Shown here piece after piece: positions 17,450 through 29,600 of a stretch of 64,000 bases of DNA (position 1 is its first letter; each line of letters starts with the position of its first letter). The stretch is from Taxillus chinensis. Its lineage: Eukaryota; Streptophyta; Magnoliopsida; Santalales; Loranthaceae. Location: the NCBI GenBank assembly GCA_023512835.1, contig CM042088.1:43478771-43542770 (forward strand), read 5' to 3'. The notes under the pieces were generated by a model that had not been told where the DNA came from, made no database searches, and saw nothing but the letters and a program-made list of their open reading frames with translations. The position numbers and the translations under genes are program-made.

Positions 17450-17602
17450 TTGGAACTTAACACCCCTCTGCTTCTCATCGCCATCATATCCAAACTCACA
17501 ATTTTATAATACGTACCCTTCAGGCTTCAGTTTTCAATACCTTTCAGTTCAGTTCAGTTCAGAACCTTTTTTTGTTTACTTTTCAATACCTTCTTGCTAG
17601 TT

Positions 17603-18881
17603 ATGGCAACCTCTTTCCTTAGCAGCTGCTTCTTCCACTTCTTCTACTTATTTGTTGTAACTGCTGCCCTGTCGGCGACAGTCTCGACGGCTTCCCTCAC
17701 GGTCGGATTTTACCGCACCACATGCCCCGCAGCGGAGGCCATTGTGAAGAGAGCTGTGGACAAGGCCGTATCCAGAAACCCCGGCATTGCTGCCGGCCTC
17801 ATCAGAATGCATTTCCATGATTGCTTTGTCAGGGTATGTATTAATTAACAGTTAAAACAAAACAGAAAACATGATTTTACAAAAAAAAAAAAAAAGAACT
17901 TGTTGATTGATTCGTGATTGTCCTTCCAAATTATGAATAGGGCTGCGATGCTTCGGTCCTCATAGACTCCACACCTGGGAACCCATCAGAGAAGGAACAC
18001 CCAGCCAACAATCCAAGCCTCCGAGGCTTCGAGGTGATTGACGAGGCCAAGGCGGCCATCGAAGCCCAGTGCCCGCAAACCGTCTCTTGTTCGGACATCC
18101 TCACCTTCGCCGCCCGCGACAGCGCCGCCAGGGTCGGAGGAATCAACTATGCCGTCCCGGCTGGCCGCCGCGATGGGCGGGTCTCCCTCAAGGACGATCC
18201 CACCCAAAACCTGCCCCCTCCTTCTTTCAACACCGCCCAGCTGCAGCAAAACTTCGCCAACAAAGGCCTCACTTTAGATGAAATGGTGACCCTCTCCGGG
18301 GCACACTCCATTGGTGTGTCACATTGCTCTTCTTTCTCCAACCGCCTGTACTCGTTCAACGCAACACTCCCGCAGGACCCTTCAATGGAGGCTGCGTTGG
18401 CGAGGAGCTTGAAGCAAAAGTGCCCAGCGCCTTCCACGGCAGGCGGGTCGAACCCCACCGTGACTTTGGACCCTGCTACACCTAACAGGCTGGACAATAG
18501 GTACTGCATATACATATATGTGTGTTTTTTCTTGTTTGTCTATTAATTTAGTTAATAATTTGGTGTTTTTAAAAAATTAAATTGGGTGATGTTCTTTGCT
18601 ACGTAACTATCATCTGTCAATGCAAACATTTCTAACTTCTTCTGGAAATAATAATATATAGGTACTACGCGAACTTGGTGAATGGTCGAGGGTTGCTGGC
18701 GTCGGACCAGACACTTATGAGCGGCGTCGCCGCGGCGGCGGTGAGGGACAATGCTAGGCGTAGCGGGGTTTGGGCTGGGAAGTTTGGTGCAGCTATGGTG
18801 CGAATGGGGGCAATTGATGTGCTCACGGGGACGCAGGGTGAGATCAGGAAGAACTGCAGGGTTATCAACAGCTTGAGCTAG
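17603..18881 (+). CDS. Secreted class III peroxidase
   Basis: This is a haem peroxidase of the plant secretory family (H2O2-dependent oxidation of phenolics in the apoplast; lignification, defence, ROS control). Exons are 17603-17833, 17941-18500 and 18662-18881, in total 336 aa plus stop. A signal peptide (about residues 1-29) ends before [12 protein letters not shown]. The distal active site is [10 protein letters not shown] (Arg68, His72), followed by GCDASVL. The proximal haem ligand is His199 in [13 protein letters not shown]. The eight conserved disulfide cysteines appear present, and NAT at residue 217 is a possible N-glycosylation site. There is no long C-terminal vacuolar extension (the protein ends VINSLS), so export to the wall is expected. 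The ancestral gene form has three introns; here the one after FVR and the one at DNR/YY are kept and the middle one is absent. The long second exon is GC-rich compared with its surroundings. The substrate cannot be told from sequence. Confidence 0.97.
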
Positions 18882-19260
18882 CTAGCTAGCTACCCATGGA
18901 TATATATTTCATTTCATTAATTTATTGCTGTTCATTCTTGCTGTTTTTAATATACACATAAAATTATTATTACTTTGTAACTTGTAAGTGTAAATTGACG
19001 GAAATGTTAATTAATTAAAATGATTTAATTTCTATGGATGTCTTGTCATATTGTCTGTTTCATGGATTCTTTCATTGATGCTGAGAGGTGTAGCCCTGTG
19101 TTTTTTTACGTGGCTTCTTTCTTTGCCGCTTGTTCAGGTGTAAATGAAATGAAACTCAAAGCCCTATTTTTGTTAAGTATGTCCGAATAATAATAGTGTA
19201 CACAGTCCACAATTGAATGGAGCATCGAAGGTGTGTTTGCTTGTGTACATGGTACAAGTT

Positions 19261-19641
19261 GAGCACGGATCCTCAACGGTGGGCTTCCTTACGGTTCTTT
19301 TACGGTAAGCAAAAACGTCATCGTTTCATAAAAAAAATAAAAAAAAATAAAAAAAATAAAAAAAATAAAAGCGAAGGCCAGTGCCTCAATGATGTGGAAT
19401 GTGGATGGTGTCTCGTCAAGGAAAAATAGTATGACTTCGCCGGCGAATGCTTGCAGCTGAAACAGTGATTCCCAACAATCAGACCATGTTTTTGCTGCTA
19501 TTGTCATCTTCATCCATCCCGTACAGACCAACTACCAGTGGCGCCAACCTGACCATGGGCTGCTTTTGATGGTCGAGGGGCCGTGCCGACGATGTTGTTG
19601 GTGGCTGATTTTTGAATAATGAGGATTTGTACGTAGGATGA

Positions 19642-19701
<60 letters not shown>

Positions 19702-19885
19702 AGTGATTGATGATGGAACCGATAAAGAAAACAATAAATTTATAGCCTCTCTGGATCTGGATCGAGGACGAGAGCGTGTGGATAGATTGGTAATTTTCTT
19801 TTCTCATTATTTTTTTATGAAACGATGACGTTTTTGCTTACCGTAAAAGAATCTTAAGGAAGTCCACCGTTGAGGATCCGTGCCC
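19261..19885. mobile_element. Mutator-like MITE with about 80-bp terminal inverted repeats
   Basis: The left end starts GAGCACGGATCCTCAACGGT and the right end, reverse-complemented, starts GGGCACGGATCCTCAACGGT. Similarity continues with few mismatches through TTTTACGGTAAGCAAAAACG and CATCGTTTCATAAAAAAA, about 80 bp. Flanking GTACAAGTT (19252-19260) and GTACAAGTC (19886-19894) form a 9-bp target duplication with one mismatch. Long inverted repeats with G...C termini and a 9-bp duplication fit the Mutator superfamily. The 625-bp element carries no transposase; its centre contains a (TA)n tract (about 19647-19699). Confidence 0.8.
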
Positions 19886-20590
19886 GTACAAGTCATGATG
19901 ACTATGTCCAATTATAATGAACTCTGCGTTTGGAGATCCAATATATATATTAATATAAGAGAGAGAGGGAGAGAGGGAGAGAGAGAGAGATTTAATATAC
20001 GAGCTTACAAGTTAAAGAAGGGTTATTAGATTATCTGATCATATCTACTTGTTCATCTTTTCCCGGTTTTGCTGTGATTTAGTATATATAGGTTTTTATT
20101 ATAAGCACGACAGAATTAATCTTGTTGTTATGAAATAACTTCTAAAGTTAATAATACTTTTTTCTTACTCTAATTATGTTTTGAATTCCGTATAAATCTA
20201 TTTATTACAAACAATTGAAAGCACCTCCTAGGTTTTCTATTATTTATGAATAAAAATTTAAATAATAAAATATTATTTTAACATACTCTTTATATTATTA
20301 TTTTTACTGTACCCGTGTATACAAGATAAAATAAAATATTATTTTAGAATACTCTTTATATTTGAACATACAAATTGAAAGCATCTCCTAAAATATTGTT
20401 ATAATTATTATTTACTTTTTATATTATATAATATTATTTTTTTCTCAACACATTTATAATTAATAAAAAAAAGTTCAAACAAATGTTTTAATAATAATAA
20501 GGTTATTACCAAAAATTTAAAAATAATATTTAAAATGCTATAAGGTTGTTAAAGTTTAATTTTTTATTAATTGTCATCCTTGGTCTATTT

Positions 20591-20714
20591 CCTCGTTTTT
20601 TTTTAAAGAACCACACGGTGGGAAAGAGCGGGACTCGAACGCTTGACCTCCACTCTTCTAAAGGAGGTGCCTTCTAAAGGAGGTGCCTTGCCAGCTGAGC
20701 CGACCTTTGGGGGC
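20591..20714 (-). mobile_element. SINE-like retroposon with tRNA-type head and internal 16-bp duplication
   Basis: On the minus strand, a box A-like GGCTCAGCTGGCAAGG is followed by a box B-like CGTTCGAGTCCCGC and then an A-rich tail (plus-strand T run at 20596-20604). Flanks CCTTGGTCTATTT (20578-20590) and CCTTGGTGTATTC (20715-20727) make a 13-bp target duplication with two mismatches. Between the boxes the unit GGCACCTCCTTTAGAA is present twice, which would break tRNA folding, so this is not a working tRNA gene. Confidence 0.68.
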
Positions 20715-21269
20715 CCTTGGTGTATTCACCCGCCATATGTGTTGGACATGCAATGATTATATTCTCATTAACTATATAAGAGATATATACCCAAATTCTA
20801 ATATCAAAGGTTGGTGATAAATTTTAGGCATAAAAAGATTGTTATAGAGTAAAAGTCAGGCTTCATATGGAGGTTAAATTATTTTACTTTTTTTTTTCGT
20901 AAACCAATTGATTTGGTGAATCTAACTAACTACTTCTGTATACTTTTCTTATACAAAAAAAATATTTATATGTCATAAAAAATGAATACAAAAAGTAAAA
21001 AAAAATGAAAAAAAAATATTTATATGTCAAATATTAAAAAATGAAATCCTCTTATTGCTAAAAAAATCAAAAAAAAATATATTTATATGTCATAACAAAA
21101 AACAATACAACTATACTTATAAAATAAAAAAAATAAAAATTTATACGCAACAGCTTTATGTATTGTAAAACTACATACTTATTAACAAATACATGAAACT
21201 TTATAAATCACACAACATAATATTCAGAAACCAAATACACATAAATCATGTCAAAATGATGAGCATGTG

Positions 21270-21303
<34 letters not shown>

Positions 21304-21417
21304 GTGAGTATATTGTACTTTACAAACACAACCAAAAAGATATTTTTTTATTAGTAACATACCAAATCATTATTTTAGTTATGTTTTTAAGAGTATGTTG
21401 ATAATATATATGTTACA

Positions 21418-21457
21418 CCCCTCCCCTCCCCCCCTCCCCCCCCCCCCCCCCCCCCCC

Positions 21458-21502
<45 letters not shown>
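21418..21502. repeat. Compound microsatellite: C-rich run, (AC)n, (AT)n
   Basis: Broken and then uninterrupted C residues (longest run 21436-21457) pass into an AC repeat and then an AT repeat, all contiguous. A similar GT-to-AT compound tract lies at 21265-21303. Confidence 0.9.
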
Positions 21503-22189
21503 GCTACTTATCTGATAAAATCAAATTTTATGATAAATTAAATAATATATTTATTTTGCCAATTTTTTATTTTTAACATTTGATAGTTGTTTTTGAGTAT
21601 ATAAATATAAATATAAAAATAATAAAATATTATTTTTATTCTCTAACAACTAAAAAGTAAAAATAAATTTTTATTAATTTTAATTTTAATTTACTGTAGA
21701 AAATAATCATTACATACAAAAATTCTAACATCTTTTTAAAGTGATTTATTGATATGCTCAACTTGGAAGAAAGGCTGATTCTAATTATAAAATAAGCAAA
21801 GCATAAAAAAGTTGTTGGTAAACTTAAAAAATACTTATAATTTTTTTATTTTTTATTTTTCTATAAGCAGAAATAATCTGATGATTATTTTTAGAGAAAA
21901 TATTTTTTAAAAAATAAAAAAACAATTAAAAGTAAATACTCATCTGTTAATTTTTCAACACAACTAAAGGCAATTTCATCTTAAATAAAATATATGTCGA
22001 ACTTAAGGCGGGACCATATATGCCATCGCCATCGAATGAAAACGCAAAAATTGGGGTGTTTCGGGGGTCATAAAAGCTTGTTTCTCGAAAAAAAAAAAAC
22101 ATTTTACGTTTCCAAATAGCTTCCGCTTAGAAAAAAAAAAAAAAAAAAACAAAAAAAACAAAACAAAACAAACAGAAACGAAAAAAAAT

Positions 22190-22755
22190 TGCCAGGCAGA
22201 GAATCGATTTTGTCGTGCCCCTCGTCTTCCAACCGAAACCCAAAGGCGTCAGATTTTATGAAGGCAGGGTGGGAACCAACGTTTTCAGTTTTCACGGTCC
22301 TTTCGGGTTGCATCCGCTTTTTTCGATCGTTCTCTTGTTCCAATCCAATCCCTCTTTGATTCGAGCCATCAGGGTTTTGATCTTCATCGAAGCCTGTCCT
22401 AAGGTATAATCCCTGCACCCTCGTGTCCAATTTCGCCGTAGATCTGTGGATGTGGTTTAGGTTATGTTCGTCGATTCACCGAATGTCGTAGTGAACAATG
22501 AACATTGAACAAACACACTCACACTAAAGGTGACCTGTTCCTCGCGTTTGCTTGTCAGTTTAAATAAGTGGGTATCGAATTTCTCATCGTGCGTGCTGTT
22601 TTGGGCTTGTAAAGTTCAGTTTTTTTTTTATTGAACACAAGTATCAGCCTTGAAAACAGTTCCCTTTATTCAATGTCACACACAAAAAGGTTTTTTTTTT
22701 AACCTCCTCGTGCTGATTTTGAGTCTCATATACTGAGAGGTTATTTGCTGCTATC

Positions 22756-22803
<48 letters not shown>

Positions 22804-23666
22804 ACGAGTGTTTGGGGAACCATTGTTTCTCGGAGTGGATCTCACCATAAGGTCTATGCAAAATCCAGAAAGATATCTATCCAATAGGGGACCACTGGTT
22901 GGTTCCCCACCCCAGTGGAATGCTGAATCTACGAATAGCGCCATACAACAAGACACTATTTATACAAGTCTGCTTAAATTCGGGACCAAGCTTACATATA
23001 GCAAGCTTTCTATCCATTATGGGGTTTTGGGGTGTTCAAAGTCGCTGTGAAAAATGACTGAGCTGTCGGCAGTGCCACCCCAGGCCCTCCATACATATGG
23101 CTTAAAACCAATTGGAGTTTGAATCCTACCCCGGCATTGAGATACTCGGTACCCATAAGTCATATTGCTGGTACATATACACAATTGGATTCATCAAGCT
23201 GTAACAATACACATGATACAGCCATTATGCATAGTGACCGCATTGCAACATGTGCAGGAAGTTATATAAAGGATTTACAGTGCGGCCACTAACTTCCCCC
23301 AAACGCCCTTTTATTTTCTTTGCCTGTATTTTTCCCAGCAGGGAAACTCTTTTGTTTAGTTTCATTTTCATATTCATGCTTCTGTTAGTATTTTGTAGAG
23401 TACATGTTATAAACTTGGTTTGGAAAAGTTGGATGAAAACTATGGCTATGATGAGGCTCTCTGAAGGCTATAGTCTGTGCTCCTTTTGTTCTTTTAAAAA
23501 TGAATGACGTAAAGCAACTTCTTATAGAATTTATAAAAAGGAAAGTGGTATAATCTTTCTCATCTAAGAATCTTAAGTATTTCAATCATTCTGCAATTGG
23601 ATAAAAAATTGAGTTCATATTACTTGTTTATTAATACCTGATTGCTGAATCTCACAGAGAGACATA
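22190..23666 (+). other. 5' UTR exon and leader intron of the ZNF598-type gene
   Basis: A probable leader exon ends at CCTAAG|GTATAA (exon end 22403). The intron runs to about 23657 (CTCACAG acceptor), ten bases before the ATG at 23667. The intron includes a (TA)n tract at 22759-22800. The transcription start is estimated near 22190 from the start of GC-richer sequence and is not certain. Confidence 0.5.
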
Positions 23667-26600
23667 ATGGATGATACCTGTGCGGTTTGTGCTGAGACAT
23701 TAGAGTGGGTTGCATATGGACCGTGTGGCCATCACGAAGTATGCTCCACTTGTGTTGCTCGGCTTCGATGTATTTGTGAAGACCAAAACTGTTGCATCTG
23801 CAAATCTGAATCCACTCTTATCTTTGTCACTAAGGTTAGGGATTTTCCAGTTTGATTTTCTTATATCAATGCTATCCTTTGGTTTTCTAAACCTAGTATG
23901 TTGGATTCTGATAGTTATTTGCTAGGAACTGAATGTTTGTTTCTTCTGCTCTTGATATAATTTTGATTCTCTTTCTTAATAATAAAAAAAGTGCAGCGAT
24001 CTTAATAATGCGCGTGAGCATTGTTTGTAAATGTATAGCTCATCTCTCTGGAATGGTGGCTGATAATGTGTTGTTTAGGAATGAAGATTCAAATTAGATT
24101 TTGGGAATCCGTTTGATTTTAATCCAAATATCAGTTTTCAGTAATTCAGTTCTCATTTTCATATTTTTGAGAAATGGGAACCACAGACACATTTGAGTCT
24201 TTGTTTTTGTTCTCTCAAATTCTAAAATATATAAAAACTAGGATGCAATTTTGGAATCAGGAAAAAGTGGTTTCCATTTTGTTTTGAAATGCTGAGACAT
24301 GCAAAAAAACCATCCCAGCCCCCCTCCCCCTAATAAGGTGCAAAATGGACCACCAGTCCATGGATCGGACGGAAAAATTTCTGGTCCATTTTAATCGTGT
24401 GCCTAAACGGATCGATCTCGTCTGTGGATCAGCTTTTTATTTTAAATTGTTTTTACATTATTACTTATTTTACTGAATATATTAGTATCTATAACCTAAA
24501 TCTATTAATTTTAAAATTAAAATTTTTAAAAATATTTAACAAAAATTAACTTATAATATTTATTTTAAATAAATAAATGAATATGGGCCGGTCTGCTGAC
24601 CGGACTGAACTAGATAATTTTTTATCCGTTCGCGACGGACCGATCTGTTTTACACTCCTACCCCCAAGCTACCTTACATCTCTCTCTCTTAGAATTTGTT
24701 TTGAGTAGCGTACAAATTTTGCTGAGATTGAAGGCATAATTGTTGCCATATTAATTTGGGTTATCAAATTAATGTGAAAAAAATAGTTATAACCAAGGGA
24801 AACCAGAACTCCTTTTGAGAACTAGAACTAGAAATGGGACATCAAGTAGGAGTTTACATTGTTTTGGGTTCTTAGAAAATCAGGGCCTTTATTAGAGTGA
24901 AAATCAGGCACCTTGTTAGAGTGAGAAGCCCAATATGTGGGGTTGTAGATTCAGTTAGGGATATCCTCTCCTTCTTTAGCTTCTATAAAATTCTCATGAT
25001 TTCAAATAATTGTAGTGGAGCTTTAAAAACCTAATCACTTTTCACAAGTAAATTTTTGAAAACCCCAATAGTGTTCAGTTAATGCAAATATCTGTGTTTA
25101 AAGAATTGCTTTTACTCATGATAGTGCATGGCAAAATATATTGAAGTGTTATGATCTTGTCTATAATTGCGCGCAATGGATCTTCCATAATTTATAGAAT
25201 ATAAGATCCATTGTATGTATGGAGAATATGTTGAATAGTTATCATCTTATCCATAATTGCATGGAATGGATTTTTTATAATGGCTAGATTTTTCCCTTTT
25301 TGTTAGATATTGGATGTTCAAACCCATATTTCAACTCCAAACAATATACGGCCAACAATTTTAGTATTTGTAGTATCATATTGTATAGGGGTGTGCATGG
25401 GTCGGGTGGGGACGGGTGGAAGGCTAAATCATCAACCGACCCGTCCTTAGCGGGTGACTAATTCTTCCACCTTTCAACCGACCCATCAACCTCAATAATT
25501 GACGGGTTTATTAATTTTTTGGCGGGTACTAACCGGCGGGTATGGCGGGTAGAGTGGGTGTCAACTGCCATTATCTGGTATATAATTAGATGACATATAC
25601 TGAAAAATTTAAACATATAAACTCTAAAATAATTATAATCAAAAGTACATTATTTTATTTACTAAGTATTTATAATTACATATGATAAAAGATGTTAGAT
25701 TTATGGATCATAGTATCACAAACTTACAATTATAGGCATTGCGCCGCATAGCTCTCACCTCTCGCAATGAGAGAGACAATAATAAACTAATGTCTAATAG
25801 ATATATGATAGAGTTTACTTTAATTTTATAATGGGGTGCGGCAGGTCGGGTTAATAGCAGGTTTGAGCATTCTCACCCACCAACCGACCCAACCCATCAA
25901 AAATTAAAAATTTCAACCGATCCACTCATTTATATAATTTTTATTCATGGGTAGCGGGTAGGTTCGGGTTGGGCGGGTTGGCGGGTAAGATGCACACCCC
26001 TAATATTGTATAAAAAGGTTTCTAGTATTATGATGGCCCTTCTGCCGAGAAAAATGATGTTTTTAGCTAACGTTAAACTTTTGAGATATAGTGATTTGTT
26101 TGATAGGCTACTTTTTTAAAAAATTTAAATAGGGTGTTTTAGGTGATGCAGGTTCAGAATTGTTGGATGAATTGGGTCAAGCACTTGGTGTGGTATTGAT
26201 TGGTATTCCTTACTGTAGGTGATTTAAAAATGATGTAAAACAATTTTAAGTACGAATAACTTTTGGGATAGAGTGAATTGTTTGAATATAACTGAGGATA
26301 ACTGTGTAAATGGTTATTGCTTTTGAGCTGATGTTGTAAACTTGTAATTTTACATTTCATGCACGTCTTGTGTGTGTTCTTTTCTCAATAAAATTTGTCT
26401 TACTTGTAAAAAAAAAAAACTGAGGATAACTGTGAATAATGTTTTTAGAAGGGGTAAGATGGCAAAAGCTAAAATTTTACGATGAAAAAAAGTACAGCGT
26501 TTGAAACATTACATATTTTAGGGCCTTATTTAATATTCTCCTTTTTTTTTGTTAATTATCTTTCTCCTACGAGATAGAAGAATAAAATACAAGGTTGAGT

Positions 26601-29600
26601 TTTCTAGCATTTAATAGCGGAAATTTCATGTTGGATTTGCGGGACTTTGTTTTGTCTTGCTTCCCTCCTTAATTGCAACCACCAACCAGACAAGGCATAC
26701 GAATAGCTTCTCTCTCAACATTTATGCTGATGTACTGTATTTGCTTCTCCCACCAATATTCACAGGCTTTAGGAGACTACACAAGGATGATAAATGATTT
26801 CTCAATATTTCCAGCAGAACCAAGAGAGGGTCAAGTTGGGCCGTACTGGTACCATGAAGATATGCATGCATATTTTGATGATTTGGATCATTACAGGATG
26901 ATCAAGGCAATGTGTAGGCTTTCATGCAGCATCTGTGACAAGATAGAAGAACAGGGAAAGGAAGGGTCAAAGAGAAGAGGGAAGTTCAGGAGCATTGAGC
27001 AGCTGAAGGGTCATTTATATCATCAACATAAACTATTCATGTGCAGTCTCTGTTTGGAAGGCAGGAAGGTGATTTTTGTTATACTCTAATCCCAATGATT
27101 TATGCTGGTATTTTATTATGGTTGTTTCTCTACCCCTTCAGTTAAATTGGGTTGAGGGGCTATCAAATATAATTTGAAAGCTGGACTCATATTTGTTCTT
27201 TTATGGGGACATCATCTCTTTGGTTGATATTTTGCCGAAGTTTGTTGTTTCATTTCAAAGGCATGCATCTTAATGTCTGCTTTTTTGTCAGATCTTTATA
27301 TGTGAGCAAAGGTTATATACCAGATCTCAGTTGAACCAACATATCAAAACTGGTGACTCAGAGGTTGATGGGGATGAAACTGAAAGAGGTGGTTTTCGTG
27401 GACACCCTACGTGTGAATTTTGTCGTGATCCATACTATGGGGAGAATGAGCTGTATGTGCATATGTCCACTGAGCATTACACATGCCATATATGCCAAAG
27501 GTTGAATATGTTTTTGTTTCTTTTTCTTATTTAAGGTTCTTAAGCAAACATATACTTTTTTACACCGAATTTATATTGTTCAATGCAGGCAGCATCCTGG
27601 GCAATATGAATATTATAGAAATTATGATGACTTGGAGGCTAGTTAATTTCCTTTCATTTATTGTCCACATGTATGCTTTTCTGTTGAATTTTAGCCTTAT
27701 GGTTTTAATTTGAAATTGCAGATTCATTTTCGTCGGGAACATTTCTTATGTGAGGATGAATCCTGTCTTGCTAAGAAGTTCATAGTTTTTTCATCTGAAT
27801 CTGAAATGAAGGTATCATTTTTAGTAGTATGGACCATATGGTAATTGTGGACTTCCTGTTTGTGGTGGAGCTTTTGAATTATATGTTTTTTCCCTCATTT
27901 TCTTGCTTTTTCTTTCTGGTTTCACTGTGTTACTTAGCTAACGTTGGTGAATTTCTAGAGGCATAATGCGAAGGAACATGGAGGTCATATGTCCCGCGCT
28001 AAGCGAAATGTTGCTCTTCAGGTTTGTATCCATCTTTCTAATTAATTTGCATCTCATCTGGAATTCCTATGTTCTTTTGGAGCCATCATTGGTGACTTTG
28101 TAGGTCAAATGAGACATATGGGGTCTGTGTTTAACATTTTCATCTTCCATTTCCAAACTGCGTAGGTTTTCATATTTATGTAAATATAGTTGGCAAGTTG
28201 AGTACCTAATTAATTAAAAAAAATTACTTTGAACTCGTAACGTAAAACTAGTTTTCCTTCACTAGATATGCCCATTATTTTGTGCCTCAGTTGCATCGTG
28301 TAATGTCATACCATATGCTTTGTATGCCCCTTATATATTGTTCTGTTTCCAATTTTCTTTTCTCTTTTCCTGTATCCAGATACCAACGAGTTTCCAGTTT
28401 AGACGTCCTAATGTGCAAAATATCCATCGAAGAGGAATTAAATTTCGTGCAGAATCATCTGATGACCAAATTTCTTTGGCAATCCAGGCCAGTCTCCAAA
28501 CTGCTAATCTGAATTCATCCCATGATACTGCGTCTAATACCCCAGTAGTTTCTGATCACAGTGAGAGGAGTGAAAACCCATTTGATTCTTTGGCTAGTAC
28601 AGATTCTGGGCCCCCGTCGTGGTACCATCAAGCTGTGGGGCAAAACTCTCATACTATGCCGCTAGAAGCCTCTTTTCCTCCACTTCCTGGGGCTCCTAGC
28701 AGCTGTCAAAAGAAGACAAAAGGCAGCTCAAAGGGGCTGGGAAAGAAATCATCAGAAGCCTCTTTTCCTCCACTTCCAGCTGCTCCCACCAGCAGTCAAG
28801 AGGCATCAAAAGGCAATTCAGAGGGGCTAGGAAGGAACACCTTAGCTGCCCGCCTTCGTCGCCAACATATTGGACCTGTAAAAATTATTAATTCACCTCA
28901 GGCTCGGCCTGGAGCAATACATCAACCTATATCATCTTCTCAGATATCGTCAAATTCAAGAACCATGTCAAATTCTGGATCATCATCAAGCTTTGCCAGT
29001 TCTTCAAGTAACTTCGTTCCATCTTCAGCTAATGGAATTGTACCGTACTCTACAAGTTCATCTAGAAGTTCAAGTCACATGGGTAAGATCAGGAACTCGT
29101 CTTCATCCCCAAACCTTGTAAGTAGAGGATCTTTTGACCCCTCTACACCTGATTTTCCTCCCTTTACCACATCAAAAGAAAATAATCCGCATGGTGATTC
29201 CCTACCATTGAAGAACGAAGATGTTTATGTTGCTAACAAGTCTCTGGTAGAAAGGGTCCGTGCTGGCTTAGAATTTGATGAGGATAAGTATAGTGCTTTC
29301 AAAATAATATCTGGAGAATTTCGTCAGGGTTTGATTGGTTCAGAGGAATATCTGGCATATGTGCATCAGTTTGGTCTGGCTCATCTTATTCTGGACCTTG
29401 CTAGATTATGTCCTGATGCTCACAAGCAAAAAGAGCTCATTAATATTTACAATTACAGTGTTCGTAACCATACTCCTAGTCAGAATAATGTGAACAGTGA
29501 TAATGGTAGGTTGCAAAATCAAAAGAGCTCCAAGAAAGGGAAAGAGAAGTCCGAAGGTAATGGGATTAGTAATTCAGTGGATCTTCTTCTATCAGATACA

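Larger units (their letters stand above)
18940..22180. other. Intergenic region between peroxidase and ZNF598-type gene
   Basis: The spacer holds a Mutator-like MITE (19261-19885), a SINE-like insertion (20591-20714) and several microsatellites: GA-rich at 19959-19990, GT/AT at 21265-21303, and C/CA/TA at 21418-21502. The rest is AT-rich low-complexity sequence with no supported gene. Confidence 0.65.

Noticed and set aside
17148..17600. 150-codon open frame just before the peroxidase
   Set aside because: It covers the peroxidase promoter and leader, starts far upstream of the TATA box, is Ser/Tyr/Thr-rich and shows no domain.
20591..20714. Working tRNA gene on the minus strand
   Set aside because: The anticodon region carries a 16-bp duplication and the unit is followed by an A tail with target duplications, so it is a SINE-like copy.
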